Positions 60,843 to 64,000 of a DNA stretch of 64,000 nt are shown one piece after another. The stretch comes from Mesostigma viride. Taxonomy: Eukaryota; Streptophyta; Mesostigmatophyceae; Mesostigmatales; Mesostigmataceae. The DNA lies in NCBI GenBank assembly GCA_009746045.1, contig RPFO01000213.1, forward strand, positions 8,869,281-8,933,280, read 5' to 3'. Each line of letters starts with the position of its first letter. Positions within the stretch are counted from its first letter, which is position 1. The position numbers and the translations under genes are program-made. Below the pieces are notes generated by a model, which was not told where the DNA came from, searched no databases, and saw only the letters and a program-made list of their open reading frames with translations.

Positions 60843-61537
60843 AGTTAACGTTCTTATCACACGCAATGTGAAGGATATGGTTGCAATGCAGCAATGTGTG
60901 ATATGGTTGGAAACGGAGCTTTGTTAAAATCGGATAATGTTACAGCGCTCACACACTTGAGGCTTGTACCCGCGCTTGCCAAGTCAAGGCACAACACGTG
61001 AGGCGGGCTCGCAAGAGATGCCCATTTGGCACTGGCCTATTGTTTATATACTTGTGCACTGTGCTTGCTAGTCCTGAGCAGCCTAGGAGGCCTGCTCAGT
61101 AATAACACCCCCGGTACAGTATTCACTACCTGTACAGCGCTCAACTCCTATACAGTAGGTCTGCCATACAGGCACAGTGACCACAGAGCACAGTCCACAG
61201 TGACTATTGCATCTGCACCTAGAAGTCCAGGACTAAGCCTGCGGTACCAACAGACCACAGGTTAAGGTTCCTATTTCCTGCGTACGACGTATTAATCCAA
61301 TACCGTCGTAGGTACAGCACCTAATTCCTGTCAGCCCAGGAATTACTGTCGACCCCATATGTCGTCGGCAAATATTCACGTCCGACTTAGAAGAACAGCC
61401 GGCTCGCGCTCGCGCGCGACCGGGAAGTCGGAACGCCATAACTTTCTTGATACTTGTCGGAATGAACTCGTTCCGGTGCCGCTGGAATCGCAGAGATATG
61501 CCGAATCAGGATCACGCCAATGCGCTTGGCGTTAACT
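60843..61537 (-). repeat. Copia 5' LTR
   Basis: Identical by eye to 40596-41290, including the TATATAAA on the minus strand at 61050-61043, which would drive transcription leftward into the element. Followed on the right by the CACAC duplication. Confidence 0.92.
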
Positions 61538-61542
61538 CACAC

Positions 61543-61975
61543 GACAACCGACTCACGCTCACACGTCGTGAGGAGTTGCCGATAGGATAAAGAAGCCGAA
61601 CGATGAATTGCTGTACATAAATGCCACGCTAACGGCGTCGTGAACTGACTTCTTGCAATCACGATTAAAGTGCCCGGCCCAACAACAAATTGGCGACACA
61701 CGACCCCGCAACTGGAAAAGAATTATGGCCACATTGATATACATCGGTTTGATAAAGTAAAACCTCGCATTCGGTTCTGGCTAGCCTCAAACGCATGCGC
61801 CTTGAAACCTTTATCCTCCTGGCGGCCACAGTTTCTCGGTTCTCTTGTTCCGTTGGTCGTGCCGCTAGCGTGCCAGCCGCTCCAGTCCCTAAAATTCAAA
61901 TTCGTGTTGTTCGAGAAAACGTTGTCGGGTCGGCGACGGCACGATGCCGGGCCGGGCTGCATGGGCCATGGAGGG
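61543..61975. other. Spacer
   Basis: No gene recognised. The frames entering the next repeat array are not supported as proteins. Confidence 0.4.
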
Positions 61976-62335
61976 TGGTGGTACACAAATACCGTACAGG
62001 TGGTACACAACTGCAGCCAGGACAACAGCCGGGCGCTGCGTACCTGCCGTGGGAAGGAGGGGGGTGGTACACAAATACCGTACAGGTGGTACACAACTGC
62101 AGCCAGGACAACAGCGGTTCGCTGCGTACCTGCCGTGGGAAGGAGGGGGGTGGTACACAAATACCGTACAGGTGGTACACAACTGCAGCCAGGACAACAG
62201 CCGGGCGCTGCGTACCTGCCGTGGGAAGGAGGGGGGTGGTACACAAATACCGTACAGGTGGTACACAACTGCAGCCAGGACAACAGCCGGGCGCTGCGTA
62301 CCTGCCGTGGGAAGGAGGGGGTGGTACACAACTAC
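61976..62335. repeat. 86-bp tandem array, about 4.2 copies
   Basis: TACACAAATACC recurs at 61982, 62068, 62154 and 62240, with a partial fifth copy at 62326. Each unit contains two GGTGGTACACAA sub-motifs and CTGCAGCCAGGACAACAG. 86 is not a multiple of three, so the same peptide appears in successive frames and the long open frames here are artefacts. Confidence 0.95.
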
Positions 62336-62399
62336 GGTATACCGGCCTAGTACAGCCCGATGTAATTCCCGAGGGCCTACATGTAAAGACCGACGGGCA

Positions 62400-63056
62400 T
62401 AATCAACGACCTATATTACCAATAGCCGCCGCATATCAAACAGGTCGTATTCATGACGCCCGTCGAGGGCGATGACGGTGACGGCGTCACCGTCATCGCC
62501 CTCGACGGGCCAACATCTAAACTCTTCTCTTAATCAACAATCTATATTACCAATAGCCGCCGCCTATCAAACAGATCCTATTCATCGCGCGCGTTAACGC
62601 CCCGTCATCGCCCCGTGATCATCGCCATGCCGAGGGCCAACCTCTTAACTCTTTATTGGGAGTAATAGTAAACGACCTATATTACCAATAGCCGCCGCAT
62701 ATAAAAAAGGTCGTATTCACGACGCCCGTCGAGGGCGATGACGGTGACGGCGTCACCGTCATCGCCCTCGACGGGCCAACATCTAAACTCTTCTCTTAAT
62801 CAACAAACTCTTCTCTTAATCAACAAACTATATTACCAATAGCCGCCGCTTATCAAACAGATCCTATTCATCACGCGCGTCAACGCCCCGTCATCGCCCC
62901 GTGATCATCGCCATGCCGAGGGCCAACCTCTTAACTCTTTATTGGGAGTAATAGTAAACGACCTATATTACCAATAGCTGCCGCCTATCAAACAGGTCCT
63001 TTCCATCACGCCCGTCGAGAGCGATGACGGTGACGGCCGTCACCGTCATCGCCCTG
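62400..63056. repeat. Alternating ~131-151-bp satellite with 51-bp palindromes
   Basis: TATATTACCAATAG recurs at 62412, 62543, 62678, 62829 and 62964. Odd units carry a palindrome of CCCGTCGAGGGCGATGACGG type (62459-62509 and 62725-62775 perfect 24-bp arms around GGC; a degenerate one near 63010-63055). Even units carry CGCCCCGTCATCGCCCCGTG and an ATTGGGAGTAATAG segment. The higher-order dimer is about 266-286 bp. Confidence 0.93.
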
Positions 63057-64000
63057 CCGGCATTGCCATACAAGAAGAAGCTCTCGATCCCAGGTATAGA
63101 CTACCTCGGGTATCATCATCGTAATTGCTAGCATCGAGATCATTCATACCTACCGACGATGGCCAGCTGCAAAAGAAAAATGTCGACCAACAGACAGGAC
63201 CTATCGCCGGGAACCCTCAAGGCAATAAGGGCGAGACAGGCTTTCACCGTTAAGTAAAGTTGTCCACATCGTGCTAAGGAATTTGTGCTAATCTATGAGT
63301 ACCTATATGGACACTTTGTCGCATTTTTTACATGGCAAATAAGCGATGTATGTGTCATGTAGGCTGCCATTGGTGCATGCATGCATGGGCCAGCAATGAT
63401 GGTCAGAGGTACATTGTGCCTATGAGATAACCATCGATTTGTTGATCAGCAAGTGATTCATTACGTGAGACAACAATATGTTTGGGGGCTAAGCTTCTTA
63501 CATTCCAAGTCACATGGCCCGCCATAATTGTTTTCTTATGTGTTTAAGGTTAGGGCTCTGTTCATGACTGAACGTCATGAACGCGCTCTATTCATGACAT
63601 TGATTAATTGATTTTAATTAGTCTCATGTCCATGTTGGGGGACCGGGATCTCTGAATTCCCTGCCAGCCGTTAAGAATGTACTCCAGCACAAGTACATTT
63701 TGAGTTTTTCCAAGTTTCTTGTTTTTTGCTTGTTTCAAGTTCAGTTTTGCATAAAAAGTGTCCCCATAGCCCCTGGATCTCATCTGGAGGTAGTTGAACT
63801 AGTATATGCTACAATATACTAGGTTGTACTATTTTCTACTACATTTATACTATAATGTACTAAATTGAACTACATCTGAACTAAATGTAACTGTGATTGA
63901 TGCCCCTGTAACGTCTCCCAATGCTCAATAACAGGTCTGGCCACCATTGGTGACCTCCTAGAGCCATTCACAGCTGCATTTCGTGGATCACCGCACAAAA
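63057..64000. other. Unassigned right edge
   Basis: AT-rich sequence without coding motifs. An irregular (ACTA/TACT)n patch occurs around 63795-63890 and small GAACGTCATGAACG-type duplications near 63565-63600. Confidence 0.4.

Larger units (their letters stand above)
40596..61537 (-). mobile_element. Ty1/Copia element carrying nested Gypsy and hAT insertions
   Basis: Two 695-bp LTRs (40596-41290 and 60843-61537) that look identical base for base, flanked by the 5-bp duplication CACAC (40591-40595, 61538-61542). Read on the minus strand: 5' LTR, an extra ORF (60749-59826), gag N-terminus (interrupted by the Gypsy element 48227-59684), gag with zinc knuckle, integrase, integrase tail plus protease-like domain, RT (interrupted by a hAT-like element 43339-44656), RNase H, polypurine tract and 3' LTR. 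Without the insertions the element is about 8.2 kb. Identical LTRs indicate a recent insertion, so both passengers are younger still. The coding region already has stops and frameshifts between domains; some could be introns or recoding sites. Confidence 0.93.

Noticed and set aside
61670-62475. Overlapping ~200-codon frames on both strands
   Set aside because: The 86-bp period shifts frame with each unit, so the same peptide appears in turn in different frames; an artefact of the tandem array.

Overview
This is a gene-poor, repeat-rich piece of a eukaryotic nuclear genome, most likely from a streptophyte (charophyte-grade) alga or an early-diverging plant relative. The lineage call rests on one host-type gene, a GRF-like transcription factor exon with a CX9CX10CX2H WRC domain (minus strand, about 13.25-13.87 kb), on GT-type splice signals and on the retroelement families. 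No bacterial, plastid or rRNA/tRNA genes were recognised.

Layout. 0-4 kb: gene-free, with G-rich minisatellites and two copies of a ~335-bp interspersed repeat. 4.0-6.6 kb: a broken LINE. 7.5-14 kb: the GRF-like exon and, downstream on the same strand, a long Gly/Met-rich reading frame that may be its C-terminal exon. 14.8-22 kb: two insertions of LINE-related elements, one an ORF1-only 'half-LINE' that has swallowed an inverted copy of itself, plus a 1.1-kb polypyrimidine block. 22-29.7 kb: an inverted-repeat element, satellites (hexanucleotide; ten copies of a 64-bp unit) and otherwise nothing coding. 29.8-37.3 kb: LINEs nested in a decayed retroelement, with a hAT-like DNA transposon inside one LINE, and one long LINE with endonuclease and reverse transcriptase. 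37-40.6 kb: minisatellites. 40.6-61.5 kb: one very large nested transposon. 62-63.1 kb: tandem arrays, one carrying perfect 51-bp palindromes.

The nested block is the centre of interest. A Ty1/Copia element (minus strand, 40596-61537, identical-looking 695-bp LTRs, CACAC target duplication) has been hit by a hAT-like element (43339-44656, GCGTGTAT duplication) and by a Ty3/Gypsy element (plus strand, 48227-59684, CATA duplication). The Gypsy element was itself hit in its reverse transcriptase by a half-LINE (54731-55662, TAATATGC duplication).

The Gypsy element has the order gag - zinc knuckle - aspartic protease - C5-cytosine DNA methyltransferase - reverse transcriptase - RNase H - integrase - PHD finger. 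It joins a DNA-methylation writer and a histone-reader-type finger to a retrotransposon polyprotein. Its termini are not ordinary LTRs. The left end is a ~908-bp block B. The right end is A (143 bp) - GC - B - A (143 bp), with the perfect palindrome GACAGCTGTC at the A/B joint, which is the 'split direct repeat' layout otherwise typical of tyrosine-recombinase DIRS/PAT elements. Here it goes with a DDE integrase and a 4-bp target duplication. The Copia host is also unusual: its protease-like domain lies between integrase and reverse transcriptase rather than before integrase.

All coordinates of insertions were read from matching target-site duplications in the sequence. Lineage, function and activity statements are inference from motifs.
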